A stretch of 64,000 nucleotides of DNA, taken from positions 434,001 to 498,000 of the forward strand of contig CAVUQS010000012.1 of the NCBI GenBank assembly GCA_963743705.1, in the 5' to 3' direction. The position numbers and the translations under genes are program-made. Position 1 is the stretch's first letter. Every line of letters starts with the position of its first letter. Origin of the DNA: PALSA-243 sp963743705 (GTDB lineage Bacteria > Acidobacteriota > Terriglobia > Bryobacterales > Bryobacteraceae). Shown here piece after piece: positions 46,707 to 54,991 of this stretch. The notes beneath the pieces were generated by a model that ran no database searches, had not been told where the DNA came from, and was given only the letters and a program-made list of their open reading frames with translations.

Positions 46707-48618
46707 GCGGCTCACTCGCCGGGCTACTGGAACGCGTCATCTTATCGAGCGCGGCCGCGAGAATGTCTAACGCCGCCTTAGTCCCGGCCGCCCACAGAAA
46801 CAGCGTGACGTAGTCGCCCGCCGTGCCGAATGATTTGCCGATGTAGTAAGTACTCAGGCCGGTGAGCAGCGCAATGACTCCTGAAAACACGGCCGAACCT
46901 AAATCACCGCGTTGAATCGCCGCCCGCGCCAGTTCGGCGCGTTTTGCGTCGCTGAGCGGAGAGGCTACAGTAAATGAGCTATCGCCGCCGTCGTCCAGCG
47001 AATCGAACAGAAGCCCTCGGCCGCGGCCTCCGATCTGGGGCCGATGAAGCGTTTGAAATATCGGAAGAGACTCGCCGAGAAGATCGAACCTTCGCGGCCT
47101 GGGAAGCGCCATCACCTGATCGACGGCGTCTCTGGCCGCATCGAGCTCGCCGTCGAATTTCGTGATGCCTTCCAGATCGGCGGGCTTCTTCACGCGCTGC
47201 AGATGGTCCCACAACGTAACCAGGCGTTTCAGCAGGTCCGGAAGCTGTTTTGCCTGATCGGGCGTGTTCTCGGGATTGTCGCGCACCGAACGGTAATCTT
47301 CCGTCAGAGCAGCCGCCTGCTTGTAAGCGCCGGGCCACATTCTCGTGAGTGAATTGGCGTCGGCGAGTTGTGTCCGTAAATCGGTCAATTCGGCGATGGC
47401 AATCGGCTTGCCGTCGAGCAGCGCCCTTGCCGCCTGGTAGAAATCCGGCGGAGGCGGCGCTATGCGTGGCGGCTCCATGGCCGCACCGTCTACTGAACTC
47501 GCCACAACGTCGAGATTCCGGGCGAGCATGTCGACCTCGCCGCCAAACGCATTCCAAGCGGAGATGGCCGAAGTCAGCGCCTGCAGCCCCGCCACCGCGT
47601 CTTTATAGTCCTGACTGTTGGTGTCGAGAACGCTGACCCGGGAGCGATCCAGCTTATCCAGGTTGCTCAGCACATCGCGGCGCTTTTCGTCGATGTCTTG
47701 CGCGATATCGTACGCGCCATACGCCCTGCTCGCCGTGAGCGCCGTGAACTTTGCCTGTGCCCGGCGGAACCCGTCGCCCATATTCGCCTCTTGCTCGCGC
47801 AGGTCGAGCGTGATGCGCCGCAACCCAAGAAAGCGCTTCACCCGATACGCGAACCATGTGCCGATGGCGATAACGAAGACCGGCCAGGCGATGAAGTCGC
47901 GCGTCAGCAATGTTAGCGAGACCGTGGATTTTTCCGCGCCCGCGCCAAACGCCAGATCGCCGTGATAAGTGCCGGAGGGTCCCGGTGGATCGACGTCGAA
48001 GGTCTGCTCCATCGCAGCTCCGGCCTTCTTCCAACGGACGGCTGTCCAACCGCCGGAATCGTTCGTCAACGCAGTGGGGGACAATCTCGGCATTGGTCCG
48101 TCGGTGAACGGAATCACGATAGCGTTTGAGCAATAGTTCCTGGTAAATGGAACTAACCGCGTCAGAGTAACTGTAAGTTTAGAAACAGCCGGCTGCGCGC
48201 CGGTTGCGGCGATGTGGATCTGCTGGATCAGTGGGCTCGATTTCTGCCCTGTTTCTTCGACCACAAGAAACCCAGTGTAGCCACCGGCCGCGGCCGGTGA
48301 CCCAGCAGGCGAGAGTGGAATGCGCGCGAGATCGTACGCCGGAATGGTCAGCGCGAATTTCCTTTGCGTCCAATCGAGCGGCGCTGCCCTGCCCCCATCC
48401 GGCTGAAATAGAGTAAGCGAAGCGGTAGCCGTGCGCGGCTTGTCGGTCGGGTTCCAGATGGAAAGCGCGGCGCCTCCGGCGCGCAGGTCGTCCCATGAAA
48501 CCGAGGCCGCGCTCTTCGATGCGTCCAACAGCACCAATGGCGACGCTGGGAGCGCCGGCTCCGCCGAAAACGCCGTTGCCCGTACGATCAGAAACACAAC
48601 GCACGCAAGCGCCCGCAT
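46672..48618 (-). CDS. Large membrane protein of unknown function
   Basis: The 648-residue protein has a signal peptide (MRALACVVFLIVRATAFSAE), an exported beta-rich region to about residue 235, one membrane segment (DFIAWPVFVIAIGTWFAYRV, 241-260), a cytoplasmic helical region of about 310 residues with coiled-coil character (EANMGDGFRRAQAKFTALTA), and two closing membrane segments (about 577-595 and 601-622) before a Pro/Ser-rich tail. I recognise no catalytic motif. The topology suggests a sensor or scaffold linking an exported domain to the cytoplasm. It has its own promoter (48628-48656) divergent from another at 48688-48716. Confidence 0.8.
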   Translation of the reverse strand: MRALACVVFLIVRATAFSAEPALPASPLVLLDASKSAASVSWDDLRAGGAALSIWNPTDKPRTATASLTLFQPDGGRAAPLDWTQRKFALTIPAYDLARIPLSPAGSPAAAGGYTGFLVVEETGQKSSPLIQQIHIAATGAQPAVSKLTVTLTRLVPFTRNYCSNAIVIPFTDGPMPRLSPTALTNDSGGWTAVRWKKAGAAMEQTFDVDPPGPSGTYHGDLAFGAGAEKSTVSLTLLTRDFIAWPVFVIAIGTWFAYRVKRFLGLRRITLDLREQEANMGDGFRRAQAKFTALTASRAYGAYDIAQDIDEKRRDVLSNLDKLDRSRVSVLDTNSQDYKDAVAGLQALTSAISAWNAFGGEVDMLARNLDVVASSVDGAAMEPPRIAPPPPDFYQAARALLDGKPIAIAELTDLRTQLADANSLTRMWPGAYKQAAALTEDYRSVRDNPENTPDQAKQLPDLLKRLVTLWDHLQRVKKPADLEGITKFDGELDAARDAVDQVMALPRPRRFDLLGESLPIFQTLHRPQIGGRGRGLLFDSLDDGGDSSFTVASPLSDAKRAELARAAIQRGDLGSAVFSGVIALLTGLSTYYIGKSFGTAGDYVTLFLWAAGTKAALDILAAALDKMTRSSSPASEPPSQPPKLQLLT

Positions 48619-48627
48619 GGTCCAGCC

Positions 48628-48656
48628 ATGATACGGCGAAACTAAGAGTGAGGCAA
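48628..48656 (-). promoter_or_regulatory. Promoter of the large membrane-protein gene
   Basis: On the minus strand TTGCCT and TATCAT are 17 bases apart, and TATCAT ends nine bases before the ATG at 48618, predicting a leader of only two or three bases. Confidence 0.6.
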
Positions 48657-48687
48657 GTAATTGGACTAATGGTCAGTCGTAAAGTAA

Positions 48688-48716
48688 TTGCCGCTGTGTC
48701 TGGGCGCGGCTATAAT
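48688..48716 (+). promoter_or_regulatory. Strong sigma-70-type promoter
   Basis: TTGCCG (48688-48693) and a perfect TATAAT (48711-48716) are 17 bases apart. A GGGAGG ribosome site and the ATG at 48741 follow. It is back-to-back with the promoter at 48628-48656. Confidence 0.75.
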
Positions 48717-48740
48717 CGATCCTGATTTGCCGGGAGGCGC

Positions 48741-49124
48741 ATGGAAAAGTGCGGGATTTTGGATGTCGCAGGCGCCGCCTGCAGCATCGATGATACGAAA
48801 CTGGCGCGCTGCGGCGAGAGCGATCCCTTCGGCGCGGCCGTCCGGTTCGTCCAAAATGCGGGATTCCGCGATGGCGACCGCGTCTGCGTGAACGGAACAT
48901 CGGGCACGATCGGCGGCGTCTCCGTTCTGTGCATCACCGCGATACGCAGCGACGCGGCCGCACTGTCATCGCCGTTCGCCGCCACCGCCGCCGTAATGGC
49001 CAAGGCGAAGAAGGCCCCTGCCAGGCCCGCGGCGGATGAGCCAACGGCCAAAGCGGCGAAAAAAGTTGCGCCCAAGCGCGCCGCCAAGAAGTCTCCGCGT
49101 AAGATGCCAAGGAAACGCAAATGA
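48741..49124 (+). CDS. Small protein with lysine-rich tail, unknown function
   Basis: The 127-residue product has a compact N-terminal part with four cysteines (MEKCGILDVAGAACSIDD; ARCGES; RVCVNG; VLCITA) and a C-terminal tail of about 40 residues rich in Lys, Ala and Pro (AKAAKKVAPKRAAKKSPRKM), like the tails of histone H1-like and some HU proteins. The tail suggests nucleic-acid or polyanion binding. A GGGAGG site precedes the ATG and the gene is driven by the TATAAT promoter at 48688-48716. It overlaps the next gene by four bases (ATGA). No family recognised. Confidence 0.7.
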   Translation: MEKCGILDVAGAACSIDDTKLARCGESDPFGAAVRFVQNAGFRDGDRVCVNGTSGTIGGVSVLCITAIRSDAAALSSPFAATAAVMAKAKKAPARPAADEPTAKAAKKVAPKRAAKKSPRKMPRKRK

Positions 49125-49435
49125 CGCCTTCGGTTCGCGCACTGTGCGCGGCCGGGCTGTTGGCGCTCTCGCTAACGGCGCAGACGCCTGAGCAGGCGAT
49201 CGACGCGCGAGACAAAAGCTTTAACGGAATCGTCGTCGGGTCTCCCAAAGTATTCGACGATTCCTTGCTGCAACAGATGCTCGGCGCGGCCCAAGCGCGC
49301 CTTTCGAGCTTGCAGTTGCTCGATCAATCCGGCATCGCGGGTAAGTTAGGCGCGGTCACTGGAGCTTCCCAAAGCATCGCCGGCCTATCGGTCAACGGCC
49401 AGGGTATCCGGCGCCGCAGGTGGCCACCACCGTAA
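49121..49435 (+). CDS. N-terminal part of a frameshifted exported protein
   Basis: This frame starts inside the stop of the preceding gene (ATGA) and encodes a signal peptide (MTPSVRALCAAGLLALSLTA) and about 75 mature residues (QTPEQAIDARDKSFNGIVVG...). It then leaves frame in the G run at 49402-49404 and ends shortly after with GIRRRRWPPP. Adding one G would read on as NGQGYPAPQVATTVSG into the large frame 49420-51327. The two frames are therefore most likely halves of one gene, split by a real mutation or by a homopolymer sequencing error. Confidence 0.7.
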   Translation: MTPSVRALCAAGLLALSLTAQTPEQAIDARDKSFNGIVVGSPKVFDDSLLQQMLGAAQARLSSLQLLDQSGIAGKLGAVTGASQSIAGLSVNGQGIRRRRWPPP

Positions 49436-51327
49436 GCGGCTCCACGCAATCGACCGTCACCACCGCTCCACAAGTGTCGGCCCCGACGGCAACGGCGCCC
49501 ACCGGTTCCACGTCGATACCGTCGTCCTTTTCCGTCTCCGCGTCCGACATTCTGAACGAGCAGATGCAGCTCACTTACGAGATCGCCAACCTGCGCCTGT
49601 TGCTCGAAGGCTCGCTCGACGATCATATTGTCGAGAACGCGCAGGCCAAAACGACCACCGTCAAGCCGCGCGCGACCATCGGCTTCCCCATCGCGATTGC
49701 CCCCGATGCCCGTTTCAAGAACGCCATGGCCGTTGTCGAAGTAATGGCCGAAACCGAACCCACCGCCGATTTAACCGGCACAGGAACCCCGCCCTCGATT
49801 ACCGCCCTGCTGCCGCGCGAAAAGACCTACAACGTGGCGTCGATCACCGATCATTCGGTGTCGTTGGGCGGTGGAATGGTTACAGCGATCGCCGGCGTTT
49901 CTGGGTCGTTCCTCTGGGGCCACAAGACTTATTATGTGGTCAAGGATCAAGATACTGTCGCCCTGACCTGGCAACCCGAGAAGACCGGCGCGACGGCCTT
50001 CCTTTGGCAATTTCGTCCCGTGTTGGGCGAATCGTTCGTGCAGTCCGGACTCCGCCAGACGTTCGTTCAGTTGGCTTTTCCCGCGGCCCCGCAGGAAAGG
50101 GTTTTCGGATCCGTTTTCATCCGCAGTTACTGGCGCAAGTACGATCGCAAGACCGGTCTCGCGGGCAATGTGATTCCGGGCTCCATCTCCGCCTGGAAGA
50201 GAGCCGATATTCCGCAGTACAGCATGAAACAGAGCGTCGCCGCCTTCAGCGCCGCTTCGCTCGAAGACATCGGCGGCGGCCAGATGCTGGTCGAAATTCC
50301 CGGGTCATTCCTCGGCGGCACCTACGTCCGCCTCGGTGGTTCCATCCTGCAAGCCGGATCCGCCGGCTTCACCTTCGAATCTCGTTTCATCCGCTTCGTG
50401 GCGCCGGTATCCGACCTCGCCTCTAAGCCGGCCTTCCTGGTTTCTCGCGACGGAACCGAGGTCCCGCTGATCGTGAAGGACGACGCGCTGAATATGGCAT
50501 CGAATCCCATCGCGATCGAGAGCGCGGCGTTCACCGCCATCGATGAAACCAACAGCCTGCTCCGCATCGAATTGCAGCCCATGAAGCCGATTCCGGCGTT
50601 GCCGCTCATGCTTTTGATCGGCGGCAGGGCGTTCGGATGCTCCGACGCTCCGCTCGCGCGCACCGGCAACACGCTGTCCATCGCGCTGCCCACGGCGTTC
50701 CTCTACGCCAATCCACAAATCACCGTGAAGCCGCTCATGGCGGATACGCGCTATTTCGCCGCGGCCGTCACTGTGCCCGCCGGCAGCGAGCCGGAGCGTC
50801 TGGTGGCCGTCTCGCAAAACTCCACCGGCGTCACCTATGTGATTTTCGGCGGGCGCCTCGACCGGCTGACCGTAGTCTCGCCGCCGAAGGCCGCGCTCGG
50901 CGCACTCGGATCGGGAAGCACGCCCTTGCGTACGGTCGAGATACCGCTCGATCTCATCAAGACTCAAAAGCTGCTCGTGCTGCAGCGCGACGGTGAGCCT
51001 CCGTTCACCCTGGCCATTCCCGCGCCATCCTCCGGCGGCAACGAACAACCAGCCCCAGTGAAGCCGCAGTTCAAGGAACGCGTCACAGTTGGCTCCGACA
51101 CCGCCACCATCACCGGTGAGGGTCTCGACGCGATCGACAAGGTACTCTTCGGAGCCAAAGAGCTGAAGATTGTGAAGCAATCGCCGAAGTCGCTCGAAAT
51201 TCGTGGTCTCGCGGCCGCCGGGGCCACCTCCAGCGCGGCCACGCAGGACATTACGTTGGTGTTGAAACGCAACGAGACAGTAAAACTGGAAGTCGTGACC
51301 GCCCGCGTAGAGACGATCGGGAAGTAA
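49420..51327 (+). CDS. Main part of the frameshifted exported protein (IPT/TIG-like end)
   Basis: The 635-residue frame lacks its own signal peptide; its first codon is an internal GTG, and the true start is probably 49121 in another frame. After a Ser/Thr/Ala-rich linker (STQSTVTTAPQVSAPTATAP) and a short helix (ILNEQMQLTYEIANLRLLLE) the protein is mostly beta strand. The C terminus (TVGSDTATITGEGLDAIDKV, then LFGAKELKIVKQSPKSLEI) resembles an IPT/TIG domain. A surface or periplasmic structural role is likely; nothing catalytic is seen. If repaired the protein would be about 735 residues. Confidence 0.75.
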   Translation: MATTVSGSTQSTVTTAPQVSAPTATAPTGSTSIPSSFSVSASDILNEQMQLTYEIANLRLLLEGSLDDHIVENAQAKTTTVKPRATIGFPIAIAPDARFKNAMAVVEVMAETEPTADLTGTGTPPSITALLPREKTYNVASITDHSVSLGGGMVTAIAGVSGSFLWGHKTYYVVKDQDTVALTWQPEKTGATAFLWQFRPVLGESFVQSGLRQTFVQLAFPAAPQERVFGSVFIRSYWRKYDRKTGLAGNVIPGSISAWKRADIPQYSMKQSVAAFSAASLEDIGGGQMLVEIPGSFLGGTYVRLGGSILQAGSAGFTFESRFIRFVAPVSDLASKPAFLVSRDGTEVPLIVKDDALNMASNPIAIESAAFTAIDETNSLLRIELQPMKPIPALPLMLLIGGRAFGCSDAPLARTGNTLSIALPTAFLYANPQITVKPLMADTRYFAAAVTVPAGSEPERLVAVSQNSTGVTYVIFGGRLDRLTVVSPPKAALGALGSGSTPLRTVEIPLDLIKTQKLLVLQRDGEPPFTLAIPAPSSGGNEQPAPVKPQFKERVTVGSDTATITGEGLDAIDKVLFGAKELKIVKQSPKSLEIRGLAAAGATSSAATQDITLVLKRNETVKLEVVTARVETIGK

Positions 51328-51335
51328 CTACCGGG

Positions 51336-51929
51336 CTAGCGCCGCCACCACTTCCGCCAGGCGAAATACCCGGCCGCCGCCACCACGCCGATAATCGTCG
51401 CTATCACCGCGTAATGGTGAATCTCGCCTTCCACTGTTTGCCAGCGCTCGCCCAGGAAGTACCCCAAAGATAGAAATGTGCCGACCCACAAGAAGCCGCC
51501 GCCGTAAGCGAATAGGGCAAATTGCGCGAACTTGACTTCACTGATTCCCGCCGCAAACGCCGAGACATGCCTGACTCCGGGAATGAAGTAGCCGAAGGTC
51601 AGGCCCCAATGGCCCACGCGCTCGAACCATGCGTGCGCCTTTTGAATGTGCTCCTCGGTGATGCGGACATATTTCCCGTAGCGATGAATCAGCCCCAGGC
51701 CGAACGTGCGTCCCAGGTAGAAGCTGATCGTGATGCCGCAGGTGCTGCCCGCCCACGCGACAAGAAACAATAGCGGCAGGGAGAGATTGCCTTTGTACGC
51801 GAGATAGCCGCTGAATGTCAGCAGCGTTTCGTCCGGCACGGGCAGCCCGACGATTCCGAGCATCAACAGCACGAAGATCGCAAAGTACCCGTACTGCGCG
51901 ATCCACGCCAGAATGCCGCTCAGTTCCAT
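51336..51929 (-). CDS. DedA-family membrane protein
   Basis: The 197-residue protein has the DedA/SNARE-associated pattern: GIVGLPVPDETLLTFSGYLA near residue 25, WAGSTCGITISFYLGRTFGL, and the FGYFIPGVRHVSAFAAGISE motif with the conserved Arg. DedA proteins help recycle lipid carriers or transport phospholipids across the inner membrane. It is transcribed away from glgC's end, separated by 23 bases, and the two may share a transcript. Confidence 0.93.
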   Translation of the reverse strand: MELSGILAWIAQYGYFAIFVLLMLGIVGLPVPDETLLTFSGYLAYKGNLSLPLLFLVAWAGSTCGITISFYLGRTFGLGLIHRYGKYVRITEEHIQKAHAWFERVGHWGLTFGYFIPGVRHVSAFAAGISEVKFAQFALFAYGGGFLWVGTFLSLGYFLGERWQTVEGEIHHYAVIATIIGVVAAAGYFAWRKWWRR

Positions 51930-51952
51930 TTAGAATGTGTGAGCCGTTCGCG

Positions 51953-53209
51953 TCAGACTACGAGTTCGCTGATGCCGACCATCGTCCGCGCGCCCTCCAC
52001 CACCACGATTCCGTTCTCGGTTACGTGATGGCCGCGCTTCCGGTCGGCTTCATTATCGAAGCCGATCACCGCGTCTTCGGGAACGCGGACGTTCTTATCC
52101 AAAATGGCGCGCCGCAACCGAGCCCGGCGCCCGATGTCGCAGTTGTCGAGAATCACGCATTCATCCACCACCGCACCGGAATGCACTTTTACGCCGCGTC
52201 CCAGCACCGAATTGCGCACCATCCCACCCGAAAGGATGCACCCGCCGGCCACGATGGAATCGATAGCCTGCCCGCGCCGGTTCTCTTCGTCGAAGGTGAA
52301 TTTCGCCGGCGGATCCGGATAACCCGTCGTCCGCACGGGCCATTCGCGGTTGAACAGGTTGAGCGCCGGAGTAATCGCGCGCAGATCCATGTTGGCTTCG
52401 TAGTAGGCTTCGATCGTCCCCACGTCGCGCCAATATGGCGCTACGCCCGCAGGCTCCCCCGTGATGCGGTTGGTCTGGAAATCGTAGGCGTACATTTCCG
52501 ATTTACCGGCCAGCTTGGGCAGAATGTCGCGTCCGAAATCGTGGTTGCTGTTCGGCTCCGCCGCATCGTCGTGCAGCAGCCTGAGCAGCGTGCGCGTCGA
52601 AAACACATAATTCCCCATCGACGCATACACGCGATTGGAATCCCCGGGCATGGTCGGCGCATTGGCGTTCTTCTCGTGGAACGCCATAATGTGGCCATCT
52701 TCGGAGGCCTCAATCACCCCGAACTCGGCGGCGTGCTTGCGCTCCACCGGAATCGCCGCCACCGTCACTTCGGCCGCCTTTTGCACATGGTATTCGACCA
52801 TGCTCATCACGTTCATGCGGTAGATATGGTCGCCGCCGAAGATCGCCACCACGTGCGGGTCGGATTGCTCGACCAGATTGATGTTCTGGTAAATGGCGTC
52901 GGCCGTGCCCTGATACCAGGTCTCATCGGGCGACCGCATTTGCGCTGGCACCGGGATCACGAACTGGGTCTTCAGCATGCTGCCGAATTGCCAGCCTTCG
53001 CTGAGATGCTGCAACAGGGACTGGCTGCGGAACTGGGTCAGCACATACACGGAATATATGCCGGAATTGATAAAGTTACTCAGCACGAAATCGATGATGC
53101 GATACTTACCGCCGAAAGGCACGGCCGGTTTGGCCCGCTCCTTGGTTAACGGAAACAGCCGGCTGCCCTTGCCCCCGGCAAGCACGATTCCCAGGACTCG
53201 TATGCGCAT
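51953..53209 (-). CDS. glgC: Glucose-1-phosphate adenylyltransferase
   Basis: GlgC makes ADP-glucose for glycogen synthesis. The 418-residue protein has the nucleotide-binding GIVLAGGKGSRLFPLTKERA at residues 7-26, PAVPFGGKYRIIDFVLSNFI, the Tyr/Gly substrate loop YQGTADAIYQN, FGGDHIYRMNVMSMVE and a C-terminal left-handed beta-helix (VHSGAVVDECVILDNCDIGR). Length is near the Escherichia coli enzyme. No other glycogen gene is next to it. A TTGCCT/TAATTC pair just upstream was considered as a promoter but lies too close to the ATG. Confidence 0.96.
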   Translation of the reverse strand: MRIRVLGIVLAGGKGSRLFPLTKERAKPAVPFGGKYRIIDFVLSNFINSGIYSVYVLTQFRSQSLLQHLSEGWQFGSMLKTQFVIPVPAQMRSPDETWYQGTADAIYQNINLVEQSDPHVVAIFGGDHIYRMNVMSMVEYHVQKAAEVTVAAIPVERKHAAEFGVIEASEDGHIMAFHEKNANAPTMPGDSNRVYASMGNYVFSTRTLLRLLHDDAAEPNSNHDFGRDILPKLAGKSEMYAYDFQTNRITGEPAGVAPYWRDVGTIEAYYEANMDLRAITPALNLFNREWPVRTTGYPDPPAKFTFDEENRRGQAIDSIVAGGCILSGGMVRNSVLGRGVKVHSGAVVDECVILDNCDIGRRARLRRAILDKNVRVPEDAVIGFDNEADRKRGHHVTENGIVVVEGARTMVGISELVV

Positions 53210-53317
53210 AGCGAATTAGCCTTGCCTATTTTTTCAGGCAATTGGGATTCTGGCAAGAGGCGAGTTAAAGAAATCGCGAGCGGTGGCCGATACGAACTTT
53301 GGACGTCACCCCTCTGC

Positions 53318-54214
53318 ATGTTCTCAATCATCGGTATTGTGGTCGTTTTCGGTTCCATTCTGGGCGGCTACCTCATGGAACACGGGAAGATCTTAGTTCT
53401 GGTCCAACCGGCCGAGTTGGTTATCATACTTGGCGCGGCCATTGGCACCGTACTTATCGCGAATCCGCTCCCTGCGGTCATCCGCATGGTCAAAGGAATG
53501 CTCGGGATTCTGGGTGGCAACCCGTATACCAAACTCCGATACACGGAAAGCCTGAAAATGATGTACGAGTTGGTCTCGCTGGCGCGCAAAGCCGGCATGG
53601 CCAGGCTCGAGGAAGATCTCGACAACCCTGGCAAGAGCGCCATCTTTTCGAAATACCCCAAATTTGTTAAATCCCACGAGGCGATGAATTTCTTGTGCGA
53701 TTCATTGCGCACCTCCGCCGCCGGCGTCCTTGACCCGATGGATATCGATGCCATGATGGAGACCGATCTCGACGTCCAGCAGCGCGAGGGTCACGAACCG
53801 ATTACAGCGCTTTCGTCCATGGCCGATTCCCTCCCCGGCCTGGGCATTGTGGCCGCCGTGCTGGGCGTGGTAATCACCATGGGCTCGCTGGGCGGCGCCA
53901 AAGAAGAGATTGGCGAGCGCGTGGCGTCCGCGCTGGTGGGCACGTTTCTCGGTATTCTCCTCTGCTATGGCCTCTTTGGCCCTATCGCCGCCGCCATGAC
54001 CAAAATCCACGAAGCCGAGGAAGCCTACTTCGGCTTCCTCCGTTCGAGCGTCCTCGGAGTGGCAAGAGGCCTGAGTCCCATCATGGCCGCGGAACTGGCG
54101 CGCCGCGCGATTCCCACACATGTCCGCCCCACCTTCCAGGAAATGGAGGCCGCATGCCGCGGCGGGAAAGGGGCAGCGCCAGGGCAAGCGGATAAACAGG
54201 CCGCGGCAGCCTGA
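53318..54214 (+). CDS. motA: Flagellar motor stator protein MotA
   Basis: The 298-residue stator subunit has four membrane segments, beginning MFSIIGIVVVFGSILGGYLM, with PAELVIILGAAIGTVLIANP, and the cytoplasmic loop with Arg/Glu residues (ARKAGMARLEEDLDNPGKSA). The late helices read LPGLGIVAAVLGVVITMGSL and GTFLGILLCYGLFGPIAAAM, including the conserved prolines. ATG 53318 is chosen over 53222 because it opens the first membrane helix, as in other MotA proteins. motB follows after 14 bases. No other flagellar gene is in the window. Confidence 0.94.
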   Translation: MFSIIGIVVVFGSILGGYLMEHGKILVLVQPAELVIILGAAIGTVLIANPLPAVIRMVKGMLGILGGNPYTKLRYTESLKMMYELVSLARKAGMARLEEDLDNPGKSAIFSKYPKFVKSHEAMNFLCDSLRTSAAGVLDPMDIDAMMETDLDVQQREGHEPITALSSMADSLPGLGIVAAVLGVVITMGSLGGAKEEIGERVASALVGTFLGILLCYGLFGPIAAAMTKIHEAEEAYFGFLRSSVLGVARGLSPIMAAELARRAIPTHVRPTFQEMEAACRGGKGAAPGQADKQAAAA

Positions 54215-54228
54215 ACCCCGGCATCGCC

Positions 54229-54990
54229 ATGACTCCCGCATCCGAGACCGAAAGCTCTACCGCAAGATCGCGGATCGTCGTCGTCCGCCGCGGCCGCAAA
54301 GCCAGGCACCAGGCGCACGGCGGCGCGTGGAAGGTCGCCTACGCCGATTTCGTTACCGCCCTGATGGCTCTTTTCATCGTCCTTTGGCTGATGAGTTCCG
54401 ATGAAGCGGTCAAGAAGGCAGTCAGCGCATTCTTTAACAATCCATCCGGCCCGGGTAATCTCACCGGCACCGCCGCCGCGGGACAAGGCAACTCCATCGA
54501 GGTGCCCCGCCAGGATATGTCCAAACTGCGCGAGCGCATTCAGCAGGCCTTGCTCAAAGTGCCCAACTTCAGCAATCTCAAGGACCACGTGGAAATCACC
54601 GTGACTTCGGACGGTCTGCGCATCGAACTGCTGGAGTCGGAAGCCGGCGTGTTCTTCGAACAGGGCAAGCCGATCCCATCGGAATCGGGAAAGAGCCTGC
54701 TGCAGGGGCTCGCTGGCGAATTGGGCCAACTTCCCAATCAGTTGCTAATCGAGGGTCACACTGACGCCAAGCCTTATCCGGGCGGCTCCTATACCAATTG
54801 GGAACTTTCGGTCGACCGCGCCAACGCCGCGCGCAAGCTCATGACCGACTATGGCATCCGGCCGGAGCAGGTAGCTCAGGTGCGCGGCTTCGCCGACCGC
54901 AAATTGCGGCATCCCGAAGATCCCGATAATCCTTCCAACCGCCGGGTCTCGGTGATTGTGCAATACATGTCCGAGAAAAACGCGAAGTAG
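54229..54990 (+). CDS. motB: Flagellar motor stator protein MotB
   Basis: The 253-residue protein has the basic N terminus and single membrane helix with the proton-carrying Asp40 (WKVAYADFVTALMALFIVLW), a plug region, and a C-terminal OmpA-like peptidoglycan-binding domain (LLIEGHTDAKPYPGG, then DRANAARKLMTDYG and NRRVSVIVQY). With MotA it forms the stator that couples proton flow to rotation. It ends two bases before the corrected end of the convergent beta-helix gene (54992). Confidence 0.95.
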   Translation: MTPASETESSTARSRIVVVRRGRKARHQAHGGAWKVAYADFVTALMALFIVLWLMSSDEAVKKAVSAFFNNPSGPGNLTGTAAAGQGNSIEVPRQDMSKLRERIQQALLKVPNFSNLKDHVEITVTSDGLRIELLESEAGVFFEQGKPIPSESGKSLLQGLAGELGQLPNQLLIEGHTDAKPYPGGSYTNWELSVDRANAARKLMTDYGIRPEQVAQVRGFADRKLRHPEDPDNPSNRRVSVIVQYMSEKNAK

Positions 54991-54991
54991 A

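Noticed and set aside
49121..49435. Treating the short frame as an independent small secreted protein
   Set aside because: It has a signal peptide but ends in an out-of-character RRRRWPPP tail, while the following large frame lacks a start and signal; one added G joins them.
53209..53245. TTGCCT-N17-TAATTC as a glgC promoter
   Set aside because: The -10 would end only three bases before the ATG, placing transcription start inside the coding sequence; the arms also form a TTGCCT/AGGCAA hairpin.
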